A DNA stretch of 64,000 nt. It comes from Paralichthys olivaceus. Lineage: Eukaryota; Chordata; Actinopteri; Pleuronectiformes; Paralichthyidae. The stretch covers positions 1,690,001-1,754,000 of the forward strand of contig NC_091095.1 of the NCBI RefSeq assembly GCF_024713975.1. The letters run 5' to 3'. The translations under genes and the position numbers were made by a program. The notes below the pieces were generated by a model, which was not told the DNA's origin, did no database searches, and saw only the letters and a list, made by a program, of their open reading frames with translations. Positions 10,996 to 23,600 of the stretch are shown here, piece by piece (positions within the stretch are counted from its first letter, which is position 1; every line of letters starts with the position of its first letter).

Positions 10996-13004
10996 TAGAA
11001 CCACCCTCCTGTGAATGTACATCACTTTCCCTGCTTCTCCATCTTGGAAATTAAAGGTCATGATAAATCCTTCCCATTGTAGAGAGAAGCTGGAATATGA
11101 TCAGAATCATTTCTGTCTCTGTCGCCCCGGAAAGCTTTTCCATTTTGTTCTGGGTGTTTAGTCTAATCCCGGTTCCCTGCTTCTTTCTCCACAGCAGCAT
11201 CTGAAGCGCCTGTTTCCAGAGCTCAGAGTCAGAATGTGTTAAAAACATGGACGCTGTAAAAAACAACTGCATGATGACGAAGAGCAAAGACAATCGGGTG
11301 ACGGACGTGTTGATAACTCAGAACATGGACGTGAATCATCAAAACATCTGAACACGAGAGATTTACAAGAAGCAAGTTATGAGCTATAATAATGTTAATT
11401 GATTTATAAGATGATATATAATGACTCAGAAGTTGAGTCATCATCGCTCTCACCTCAGCTAACCTTTAATATATTTCTCATGTTGTGTGAATATAACAAT
11501 ATAAAAGTGTTAAGTGAATTGAATTTCTGGCTCTGTTGTTCTTACACATCTGATTTAGTTTGACGTTGGACATTTTGTGTGGTTGCTCTCACAGTATCCT
11601 TCACTGTCTGGGATTTAAAAATATAAAAAGCTGCAGTTCAGTTCAATCTGTCCTTCAAAATTAAAATTAAAAAAATCTAAAATCTAATTACATCCCTGCA
11701 CAGCAGTTTAACTATTAAAAGTGACTGAAGACGCATTAACATCCACTTCATCTCCTTTAATCAGCTCGGGCTCTTCTTAGTGTCGGTAAATGTCACCGTT
11801 AAATCATTGAAATGTTTGAAAGTGAAAACATTAATTTTTTTTATTGCTTTTTTTTTAACCTGTTGGGTAAAAATAAAACTTGTGGAGACGCATCAGTGAA
11901 ATAAAACCATGAATCATAACCAGACACAAACACAAACAGGAAGTTAATTAGAGACAATGCAACAAGGACAAAATGAGACAAAGATTGAGATTAGTTAAAA
12001 GTGTCCTCCAGTGAAATCATCACACACCGAGGCAATTTGAAAGTCAGTCCATCTTAACGGCAACATAAAATATTAACTGTTACATAAGCATGATTCTCAG
12101 TTTATTATAATCCTCGTGAAATGTCTCCTGGTGAATTCCAGAGAGGAGACTGAAGGTTATCTCACCCTGAGTGTCAGTGGATCGTCAGTCGCAGGCGTCA
12201 TCGGCAGATCTCTCTCTCTGCAGCGACGAGCCAGACGTCAGGAGGAGGGAGACGAACCTTCGCTGCATAAAGACAACAGAGACAAGTGGACATGCCGATG
12301 ATGGACGTGTGTGGTGCACACGTCTGTGGGTAAAGGTCATGTTGTGCAAACCGCTGCTGACTAACAAGCAGGAGGCTTTTATTGTGAAGGAAAAGAACGA
12401 GGCTCCTCTCCTGTCTCGTCATCCCTCAGTTGTGTGTTTCAGAAACATCCAGGTTGTGAATCAGATCCGCTCAGCAACACGCTGCAGCTCCATCACGTGT
12501 CAGCGTCATGTTTCCCTGAGCTGAACATCTGGGCACAGCTGGTTACACGCTGACACCGGTGGACTCTGCTGAGCAACAGCCTGCGAAACACAGACCTCTG
12601 ACTGGAAGGGAAAATAATCCCATTATCGTTCTGCCGGCATTTGCTTTTATTAGCAGAGAAAAACAAAACAAATGTGTTTGAATGATGCGTTCATGGTCCC
12701 AGTGTGATGATCCCCTGATGTTTCATCTCCATCAGGTTGACGTTTGTCAATCTGCGTGATCGAATCTTTGTTCTCTGCAGGATGAAGTCAGCGAGGAGGG
12801 ACGTTGTTATTCTTTCACATCGATTCTAACTAAAGATCGATGACGTCTTCACTTCCTCCCACTGGACCAAAACATCCGGGATACGATGAGCAGCCATCTT
12901 GTTTCAGCGAAGTCGTTTCTGATCATGGTGCGGACCCGAGCCATCGAGGCCCGGCTCGAAAAACCAAAATGATTGAACACATTCTTTGACTTTTTAGTTT
13001 GGTC

Positions 13005-13165
13005 TACGATCTACACTGCGGCCAGCCACCAGGGGGAGATCAAGATGGTTTGGCTTCACTTTCGTTTAGACTCTGTGGTCCAAATCCAAGTGTCTCTAAT
13101 CCAAGACTGTGGACATTTGCAGTCTCTGCCTCTGTTTCTTATTCACTAACATGGAGGAGGCTTGT
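13005..13165 (-). repeat. interspersed teleost repeat with 'cccctggtggctgg' core
   Basis: Read on the minus strand it contains CTCCTCCATGTTAGTG and GTGAAGCC...TTGATC...CCCCTGGTGGCTGG. The same phrases occur on the plus strand at 21103-21245, 31447-31545 and, more divergently, 58425-58550. The pieces are rearranged here, with one block displaced by about 100 bases. It is a dispersed non-coding repeat of unknown class. Confidence 0.65.
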
Positions 13166-14045
13166 GACTTATACCAACCTCCAGGGGGCGTTCCAGATAA
13201 TTTGACACAAGATGATACGTGACGAGTCTGATCCGTCTGGGGACATGCAGCTGCAAGCAGCAGGCGTCCAGCTGTGACAAGACACATTCACACAAATACA
13301 CTGTGCAGAGGAATGCTGTTCGCAGGCCAGAGCCAATACACGAAGGGACGGACGAGGACAAACATAGAAGAGGTCAAATGTAGCTCCAGTTGAGCAGCAG
13401 GGTCCAGGTCAGAGGTCAAAGACATTTGTTGGCGACTCGTCTTGATTTGATCTGCTTTTCTGTACTACTCCGTTTCCAGTGGAACTTGTCCTTTTCGTCC
13501 TTGAGCTTTCAGAGGACGGGGACATTGTGCTTTGATTAATTCTAGACATGAAGATTTGCGGTGATAATAAAATAATGTGTGGTGATTTAATGAGAGTTGA
13601 CCCGGGGACAGTAACAGTAACACAGAAGACAGTTTGTCCCCCGAGTCAAAGTCAAACACGTCCGACAATTCTATCCACTTAATGCACTGTGACACCGTTC
13701 TGCTATAACTGTGAGGACATTTCCTTCACGTTCACTCTCCTGCAGCTGAGTCCAACATGTCCCCGACAAGACGTCTCACACCTTCTTGACATCAGGTTGG
13801 TCTCTGACTGACGGACCTCTTCACACTGTGTTACACCGTCATTCAAACCGTTTACTTTCTGCTCCAGCTTCAGCACAAACACGGCCCCGACCTCTATTTT
13901 TGCAAACTCTCGTCCCTCGCCGACAGATTGTGAATCTTCTATATGTTTATAAAAATCAGCAGCAGATTGACTGTGACATAAACACACGTCAGTTTTACAA
14001 ACACACACTGACCAACAACTTCCTGTTCAGTGTGGAGGGGGGGGG

Positions 14046-14217
14046 TATAGTCCGACTTTTATGATAACATCAGTTTTTAACGGAGCTTGACTCACTTGAG
14101 TTAAAACTAGAATCACCAGCCTGTCGTACGTCTCCTCCGACCAGAGTCAGTCTCTCCCTGACGTCATACATGTACAATAATAATAATGGAGGCGACCGTG
14201 ACCTTTGACCTCTGAGT
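14046..14217 (+). repeat. arm A of a 3 kb-spaced inverted repeat pair
   Basis: From TATAGTCCGACTTTT to TGACCTTTGACCTCTGA this segment is closely matched by the reverse complement of 17231-17388. It ends in nuclear-receptor-like half sites (TGACCTTTGACCT, a DR1). Confidence 0.85.
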
Positions 14218-14389
14218 CTAACTTCTGCTCGTCGTTCAATCACAGTGAAAACGTCACCAGTGGAAATTGAGTTGAATGTTTTCTCGCGGTAGTTTGATGA
14301 AAACTCTTCTGACATGTGTTTCTGTTAAAACGTCGCGAGGACACGCGTGTTGATAAATGTACGATAAATGTTTGTCTGTCCCACCGTCC

Positions 14390-14600
14390 CGTCCTTGTGA
14401 CCTCGACATCTGAAGAACGCCCTGAGGGGATTTCTTCATAATCCAAACATTCAGTCGGGTGAAGGATGAGATTTCAGGGATCGGAGGTGAAGGTGGTGTC
14501 GCGAACTCGTCGAGAATCGAACGAGAATCGTTCCCCCACGTTTTGAGCATTTCTCACTTGATGATTAGTAGATGTCAGGGGTCAAAGGTCACGTTGACCT
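14390..14600 (+). repeat. teleost dispersed repeat with AGGTCA half sites (divergent copy)
   Basis: It contains phrases such as CGCCCTGAGGGGATTTCTTCA and GGGGTCAAAGGTCACG in the order I remember from a widespread fish repeat (…GAGGAAATTTCTTCA…GGTCAAAGGTCA). A shorter relative lies at 57770-57860. The class is uncertain. Confidence 0.45.
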
Positions 14601-15115
14601 CAAGAGTCTGGAAAAACAAATGTAAACTGCCGTGATTGGTGGAGACTAGAAGCACAGAGCAGGAAGTCTGGTCAGATTTGGAACCAGCAGTTTCACCAAA
14701 CACCACATCTCGTGTCTGAAGATGGATTTGTGGTGAGAACATGCAGGTTGAGATATTTCCTCACAGTTTTCTTTACAAACTGTTTTATAATCACAGTAGT
14801 TCCGGTTCTGTGTTGCTCTGGTCGCAGACCGGGTTTCTCTGCAGGTCGAGGTTTTGTTCCGTCTGTGCGCTCCGCTCCGTGTCTTCAGGGGGAGGAGCGC
14901 ACCTTGTTTGGCTCCGTGGAGTCGTGGCTCCTCCGCGCGTAATGCGGACGGTCTCCTGCGCCGGTGGCGGTGAGACACCGACTGCACCTCGGCACAGAGC
15001 TCCAGCTCCAGCGGCTCGGTCTCACGGCAGAGTTTTCCAACTGTGGACGTTGAGGAAGGAGATGATTGGTTTGATATAAACCTGAGATCGAATCCACGGG
15101 GACACTTTGGACACG

Positions 15116-17565
15116 ATGAAGATCAGAGGGTCGGTCTCTGCGCTGCACCTGATCCTGCAGCTGCTCCTCTGCTGGGACACGGTGAGTCTGGATCCTCCTG
15201 GTTCGGCTCTGGAGGAGTTCAGCTTTTATTTCATCCTCAGGCTGAAGTCTCCGACATTTTTAAAGGACTGATGGGAACCGAGTGTCAAATGTAGTTGATA
15301 TTCACCGATGTGAGAATACTGTAAATATTCATACAGGATTCATTCAAACTAAACTCAGTGATAAAGAGTAATAATCATTTACATTTTATGGGATGTGTAT
15401 TTATCACTTGGTGTTTGTGGCTCACTGTGTACAAATACACTGATTATATGTGTACTTGGATAGGAATGTTTAGGAATATTTCAATCCCCAGTAGAGGCTT
15501 TATTTATACTTGTATATTTTATACTATGAAGAGTTTCTGTGACATTAACATTGATATAAAATGTAGGAAAATACATTCATGCTCCCGATTCTCTTATTTG
15601 ATCTAATCTGTAGTGTCTGGATGTGTTGACAGAGGCTGCGGAGCTGTTAACACTGACTTTTAAAAGTCAATAAAATTAGAAAACTTTAGATAACCGTGTA
15701 GTTTTCTATATTTATAATGGATCTATAATCACAGACATCTGCTTTCACTGAGACCAGGTAACCAAACACATGAGAATGTCACTGAACTCAGCCTTGAGCT
15801 CACTGTGAAGCCTGCAGTCGCCTGGTCTCTGCTCTTATTTTCAGACAAACAGGTTCATGAACAAACCCCTGAATAAATGAATTGATTTAAAAGTCACAAC
15901 TTGTCGCACTCGGTGAGGAAAGTGAAAATAAAACATGGGGGACATGTTTGTGCAGCTGTTTCCTGTCTTCACCGACCCTCTGCCCTGAGGTTTGTCTGAT
16001 GCGTGTGGATTTTATTTTCGTGATCGGCTGCTGATGGATGGATCATTTCTCTCGAGCGGTGTCGAACCCCAGCAGATCAGAGCTGCATTCTTTGTTTTAA
16101 ACCTAATTGTCTGTGAGGTCGATGGACGTGGTTTATTTTTAATTATTCTCCTGTGACGTCTCCTGCTGAACCTGACGGACGTCAACGCTCCGATTCACCT
16201 CTTCCTTTATTGGCTGCTCTCATCGGAGACTCCGGCCTTTTCACTATCACTCACAGCGAGATGGTGGCGTTTCCCTTATCGACCTGTGGGGTCGTGGTAA
16301 TTACACCAAAGTGATGCAGGAGTGTGTGTGTGTGTGTGTGTGTGGTTGTGTTGAAGGATTGACACGTTACATATTACACATCGTCAATTGATCCCTTGCT
16401 AATTTTAAAAGTATTGAGTCGTGCAGCCTTACATGTTCCTCGGTGACCTGCAGTCGTGATGTGGAGGTGGAGCCCCGGTGGTTTGGAGCTGGTGCCTCGT
16501 ACTGCATCAACAAACTCAGGGAGAAACACTGCAGGCGTCTAAACACGAGAGTTAACGTCACAGGTTTCAATCTGCTTTTTCAAAATCTGTTCACTGGAGT
16601 TTTTTTTAATGTGATATCATGGGGTTGTGTATGAATAGGATTAAACTTTTTAAATGTTCTTTTTACTCCTTATAAGCTTTTCTACTGGAATATAACAGCG
16701 TTTTCATATTTTGGGAGGTTCATGGTTAGAAGTCTCAGGTGTGAAGATCCCGTTAAAGAATTTATTCACCAGTGACATTTACAGGCCGTTTTAAATACTC
16801 TCTAATCTGATGTGAGTATTTTCATGAAAATAAATGGTTTCAAAAAAGGACTCAGACACTTTTCACGTTAAAACTTTTGATTCGTGGAGTCAATGACCTC
16901 TACCCTCCATCTCCGGCCTGAGGCAAGTCGTCCCTCTGCCTCTTAAATAAGCTGTTAAACCTCTAAATCAATTGTTAAGGCCACAGGTAGAGCGAGTCGA
17001 GAGGAAATTGAGGAAATGTGCTCTGGTTTTCCTGCGTGAGGCCGTTTTCTTCAAAGCGCAGGTGGTGAATTGATCGTTACGACGAATAACGAGCGAGTAA
17101 GACAGGATTTCTGCGTCCGGAAATGAAAAGAATGAAACATGTTTTTTGCCTCAGCTCTGACTTGAGGGATTTTTTCTTTAAACTTTGACCAGTTCGTCAT
17201 TTGTACTTAAAGACCGAGTGATTGGATTTCAGAGGTCAGAGGTCAAAGGTCACCTCCATTACTATTGTACATGCATGACATCAGGTAGAGACTGAATCTG
17301 GTCGGAGGAGACGTACAACGGGATGGTGATTCTAGTTTTAACTCAAGCTCCGTTAAAACTGATGTTATCAGAAAAGTCGGACTATAAAACCTCCTGTTTG
17401 GACCCGCCCCCCCCGCTCTGGTCTCCATGGTTACAGTCACCTTCTGTCCCCCTCGTCTATAAATTCTTTCAGAAGCGACAGTTCTGCTCCTGTTTGCTCA
17501 CGTGTGTTTTTAGCTGCGTGTTTATATGTTTCATTGCAGTATACACACACACACACAGACACTCA

Positions 17566-17614
<49 letters not shown>

Positions 17615-20600
17615 TAATGACCTGATGGCTCGAGGTGACCGGCGCCCGGAATTAATTAACAATAAATATTTTTTTTTAATCGTCCGTCTGAAACCATGAT
17701 CCAGCCCTGGATTGTGTTTCTCACATATTTGTTGAATATAAATGTTGGGAGCCTCTGCTCATCTTTAAACTCCGACATGTTGTGTTGCCTCTAAACGTCT
17801 TGCTTCAGTGTTGCTTGTATAAAGGAGATTTGTTCCATAAACCTGCAGAGCAGATATGAATCTGTGTTGACGCTGCATCACCCGTTTGACGTTTTCATCT
17901 ACACAGACTCGGGAGCTGCTGCTTTAGGTCCAGAGTTTGAACACACGCAGTGGAAATATTGACTCTCTTTACAGTAAATACTCATATCAGGTAGTTTAGG
18001 TCACGACTGCTCATTGAAAAGATTTATCAGAGGATGACTGTGTTTAATTGAGAGTCATACTTCATGTTTCTCTGGGAGTCTGTGTTGTTGTAACTTATCA
18101 GAAAGACTTTGTTCTGTATAAAGAAGCGGATCATGAGTCAGAGGGAAACACAAATCCATTTCTTATTTTATTCTAATGGTTTGTACTGTTTAAAGTCATT
18201 CTGCCTCTCCAGGTGTGCAACAACTGAACGATAAGAACATTAGCATCATTAACCTGCATCATTGTTTCATAAAAGCAACGTGTGAGCGAAGCAGCTTTCA
18301 CAAACAATCGTTAGCAAAGAGCCTCTGAACGTCTTGCAGCCTCTCACGAGCTCGTGCATCGTTTGTATCAGTGCTGAAGCTACAGGGTCGATAATCAGAT
18401 GCGATCAGGCCGCACTTTGAAAATATGCAACCGACACATCCCATCAGCCATCTGGTCAAACACGCCCCCAAAAACACACAACTTCTCTTGCTCTGCAGTG
18501 GAAACATCGTCTCGACCGAACACTCAAAGAGGATTTCAACAACCTCGTCTTAACTAAAGTGTTTTAGCAAATACAATCAGCAGGAAGCAAATGAAGGGTT
18601 CTGTTCTTTAAGGCAGGTAAAGTAGGTTGTTATTTGTTTTTCTTTCTTTCCCTCTTTAGTAATTAATTCCCACTGATTCCCAAACGAATGATCAGCAGCA
18701 CATCACTGATACAAACACAAATACATGGACATATGGACGCCAGCAGCTGCAGTGTAAAACGTCCTGCACCAGGACAGGAGGTGTTTGTGTCCAGCAGCAG
18801 CGAGCGTCTCCTCTCACGTGCTAATCCTGCGGAGCACGAGGTCACACGTCACGCTCACCTGCAGCGTTGCCATCTGTTCTGCAGGTAGAGGACGATACCT
18901 GTGACGGTTCCCACGCGTCAAACCGAAGAAGAAAGAACCGGGGATTCTATTTCACCTGCAATAGATTTTGCACAGATTTCATTTTGGCTCCAGGGTGCAG
19001 ATGTTATATTTGATGTTCAGAGTTTGCTTCATGTTCTAGAGGGCGTAAAAAAAGCAATGCTGCCGTGTGAGGACTGAACCGAGCTCCCACGTTTCAGCCG
19101 TCGGTGCACGATGCCGATCGGCCCATCGCTGGAGGGTTACAGTTTGCAGGAGCGAGTTGACGGGGCCGAACAAGCGCCGGTGAATTACGTCTGCTCCGTG
19201 TTTTCATGTGCAACTGAACGATGTTGACAATCTCTCTCTGCCTCTGTTCCTCAGACGGACGCCATTCACCCACACTGCGCCCTGGTGGTTCAGCACATGA
19301 GAGCTGAGGAACAGTGCAACCAGATCCTGAAGCAGGAGCAGAAGAACCGCTCCACCAGGACAGGTCAGACCACGTCTACACTGTGTAGAGCCAACAAAGA
19401 TTTGTGTCTCGTGAACAGACTCTGTCGGACAAACATCAAGTCCCCGGGACGTCGTCCTTCAGTGGACGTCGTCCTTCAGTGGCTTCAGTGAAACGTGGTT
19501 TTAGAGTTAGTGTAAGATTAAAGTTTGGTGGAAGGAAGAGACAGTTTGAGCTCTATATTGGGGGGGTGGATACCACAGTGTGATTGACAGCTAGTACCAT
19601 CCAATGGGTGCAGGTGGGCGTGCAGCGTCCTCGAGCTCTCAGTCAGGCTCCACCCACCAGTCCTTGTTATTTGCCTCACTCTCCAAATATCTATTGGTTT
19701 TTATAAATATATCAAAACAAAGTTATCAGAGACACAAATTAATTGATTAAACCTGAAACATGTTTTCTTCTGCATAACTTTCCTTCCAGCACTTTTATAG
19801 ATTTCCCTGTTTTCTAACAGATTTGACATTAAAACGATTCTTTAGATTCATTTTCTAAATCAGAATCTTCTCCATTAAAAAATCACTTTCTTCAGCAGCA
19901 CTTACGTCAGTAACCATGATCCCTGATGGGTTCAAGTCCCCTGTGAGGCTGTTAAATTACATTTTCAGGTCATGGATTTTGCAGGATCCCATCTAAAATG
20001 TGTTAAAATCAGTTTTATCTCCTAATGAATGACGTTGACTATGCACAGTAGATTTATACAGTTAAGTGAAATCCACCACAGGCTGAAGGATCTTTTTCCA
20101 TCCTCCTCCGCTTCACCTGCTTCACAGGGTGAGAGGCAGCGGGTGGAAAGCAGCGGAGCCTCAGCAGCAAATGTCAGGAGTTGAAAAAGTCTGTGAGCTC
20201 CCACGTCCAGGAAATTGATTTCTGGAACTGAGGTTCCTCATTAAAGGAGAATCATGAACGAGCTCTGGGCCCAGTCCTCAGGGAATCGTTCCACTGATCG
20301 CATCCTGGACAGAAAACATTCAAAATCTGATTTATTGATAAAGAGAAATTACATCAACATCCATTAAAACAATGACGTGATGCTGCTCGGTGCCAACACT
20401 CGGACCAAAACTAATTTTCTTTTCTCTAGAACAATTCTTAAAAATGACGTCTCTGTCTGACAGATGTCGTGTGTGCAAACTAAGATTTAAATATCTTTTA
20501 CAAGCAACACAGAAACAACAAGCATTGACAATGATCAACAGTATTGGAGGCACCAAGACGGTGGGGGCCCCTGGATCAAAGTCTGCTCAGGGCCCCGTCA

Positions 20601-23600
20601 AGACTCGGTCCTAGGTTCTGTTCAGTGGCTCAGAAACAAACAGCTTCTCCTCCAGGAAACTTCAAACGTCAGTTATCGTCTTTCGAAGCAGTTTGAGTTA
20701 TTTGACGGGTTCGGTTGAGTACGAGGATCCACACCGGCTCCAGCTTTTCGTCCTGACGTCCGTGAGCCAGACTTTACGTTGAGATAAGTTTAACTCATTT
20801 ATCGGTTTGCTGATATAAAACTGATATGAGCCTTTTGTTCACATTGGAATCAGCAGGTTATTTTATGTCCTTCTTCCTCGTGTCGGTCCTGAATGTCTCA
20901 CCATGTCACAGGTTCCCGACAAGCAAACATGAAAACTCGATCTTTGAATTCAAGATTTTTATTGTAAAAAATTATGTTTAAACTCTAAAAGCCTCAATTC
21001 TCAAATAAATGTCTTTGTCATACGGGTGTGATGATGTTATACGAATCATATATGATCATCATATATATTCCTATATTGGACAACACATCTTTAATCCCAC
21101 ACTGTAAATAAAGATGGACAATATGACACCGAGTCAAAGTGCCTTGATCGCCACCTGGTGGCTGTTGGCAGTATGGCTAATAAATCCCAGCTCCTCCATG
21201 TTAGTGTGAGGGACAGAGGCCAAACTAAAAGGTCAAAGTAGACGATTAATAAATGTTTTGTGTCAAAGATAGTTTCTGTTGTGACACGTGTCGTCCGTCT
21301 TTATTCAGAGAAGTCAGCGATGAGCTGTGCTCCGACTCTCAGATGTGAAAAGGTCATGGAAGCGTCTCTCTCTCTCGTCTGCTGGTCAGTGGGACTGTCT
21401 CTGCTCACCACTGTTTTTACTTAATTAATTGTCCGGTGACAGGAACCATCTGAAGCTGCAGGTTACGAGGAAACGTCTAATACCGTTCATTAAATATTTG
21501 TTTTTGACTTCAATGAATTCCATTTCCCACGAGCTCCAGATGTAAACATCACGACCGCAGCAGGAGAGGCGAGTCACGGTTAAAATCATCTTTTCATATA
21601 CGTGCAGAAATATGACGGTCATTTATCAAAACCAAAATAATGGGAGTTAAATATTCATAAAAGCAAAGAAGGCCAGAAAAGAAAAGTGTCTGAGACGACA
21701 AAGGAAGAGAGAGAGTTCATAACGAGTCATGAATATTTAGCCACAGCCGTCCTGAGGAGACGTGTCGGGGCCACGAGGGTCAGGTGCTTCTGTCACTGAC
21801 CACAAGTGTTGTGGTACATACAGATGAGTGGAGGCCGAGAGTCACTGCGTCGTCCAGTGCTGTCTAAATATGGAGAGCTGTTATTTATACTCGGCTGCGT
21901 GCGAATACTAACTTAACTCAAATGCGTCACTGCTCTTAAAGAATAATCTGAGTTTCCACCAGACTCTGGAGTTTTGCTTGTAGAAGAATTCCAGGAGGAG
22001 ATACGTGTTATCACTCTGTTCGTTTATTCATTCTGTCAGTAAACCAGCATCTGTAACACACTGTCCCTGCAGAACCTGAAGGGATGAAAACGTGAACTAT
22101 GACACAGGTTTGTTCACATTACCACATATTTTACATTTGATTTGATTTAATCAACTTCTAATCCTTCAGCTGCAGAAACGTGAATTCTAAATTTCCTCGT
22201 TCTGCCTTTGCCGTATTTTTGAAGGTGACTTTAGCTCAACAGTCAACACAAGATTTCTCAGTTTGAACAGTTGGCTCGTCTTATCAAATTCACAGAACAA
22301 CAGCTGATATTGTTCCTACAAGAACAATTTGGTGTTTAAATAAGGAAAAGCACTTAAATGATAGCAGAGGGCTCAGTACAGATTTCTCTGGCTCATAGTT
22401 TTCCTGGCCATAGAAGAAAGAAGCATTAGACACGGAACGATTTTAGATTGGGCCCTTCTGACAATCGCGGGAGTCGACTGGAGGTCGCCCTGTGCCGAGT
22501 ATCTGCCCAAACAATCCTGAAGTGGGGGGGTTTCAAAAGAATCTTAACTCTACAGATTGAGTCGGAGTCTCCCCGATCTCCGAACAGAAACCTGAAATCA
22601 TTTCCTACAACCAGCAAGTGTGTGGTGTGTTCTGAAGAGTGTTCTGAAGGACTGATTAAATGAAATCTTTCATGATGTCTGTTGTCTCCCTCGTTTTTAA
22701 GATCAGGCAGGAGCTGAAAAGTCGATAACGTGATGGAGACTAGTTGGTCCTGAAACTTGTGCTTCAGACAGCTTCATGTGTTCTTTATCTTTGTTGGCTT
22801 GGTGCTGAACAAAAAATTCATCTTGATAATATTCATCTTGTGGGCTTGGAGAGATTAAACCAAATCCATAGGAAGGAAATGGAACCTGCAAATCATTGCA
22901 ATGACGATTTATCAGGAGTGGAGGAGCCCATCGGGGGGGAGGAGGAGAGAAGCTAAAGGCCGACGAGCCTCATGATGAAAGTCTGATCGTAAAAAAAACA
23001 GAACTAACTGCTCGGAAAGTTACGGAGAAATGAGCGTAGAGTTTGTTCACGTGGTTATATTCCGCTGTTGAGAGGTTTCACAGCCAGAACAGGTCGGGGG
23101 GGGGGGGGGGGGGGGGCAGAGGTGTCACTTAGTTCAGGTTAATGAGCTTCACACCTCCAGTGGTGCAAGGAACGCCACCAGAGAGGAATCATGGGAAGTC
23201 AGAGAGAGGAAATGAGAATGTAACACAGGAGTGACTGAACAGAGGAGAACGCTCCTGTCCACTTTCAAAGGATCTTTGTAATTAGAGCCACAGCTTCCTG
23301 TGTGTGTGTGCGTGCGTGTGTGTTGACATTTCATCACATCATCTCACACTGTCACTCTCTTGACCTCCGTCTCTGCGGCTTCTCACAATCATCATTTTCA
23401 TAAGTAATTACATCGACTAAATACCAGAGGGGAGAGGTCACAATAAACCCAGTTGTTGAAGTGATTGTTCTGTAAATGAATAAACAGTGTTGTTAGTAAC
23501 ACATTCATTATTTAGACGTTCCAGTTTATTAATATTACATCAAACTCAGATCAGGTTGGAAATCCTGAATGACATGTTTAACTTTTAAGATTTGAGAATT

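Larger units (their letters stand above)
6821..15115. other. intergenic region between cyld-like and GHRH-receptor-like genes
   Basis: I see no convincing coding exon in these 8.3 kb. Contents: G-runs at about 7063-7080 and 9559-9573; a TATA-type promoter candidate on the minus strand near 8450; an (AT)n tract at 10963-10995; a copy of the rhombic repeat family around 13005-13165; one arm of an inverted repeat pair at 14046-14217; and another repeat at 14390-14600. The stretches 9660-9830 and 10490-10640 are non-repetitive with TAAT-type cores and could be conserved regulatory DNA, but that is only a visual impression. Confidence 0.5.
15182..19254 (+). other. intron 1 of the GHRH-receptor-like gene
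   Basis: It holds a GT run (16321-16343), arm B of the inverted repeat pair (17231-17388) and a CA microsatellite (about 17550-17613). No hidden exon is needed: exons 1 and 2 join in phase 0. Confidence 0.7.
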
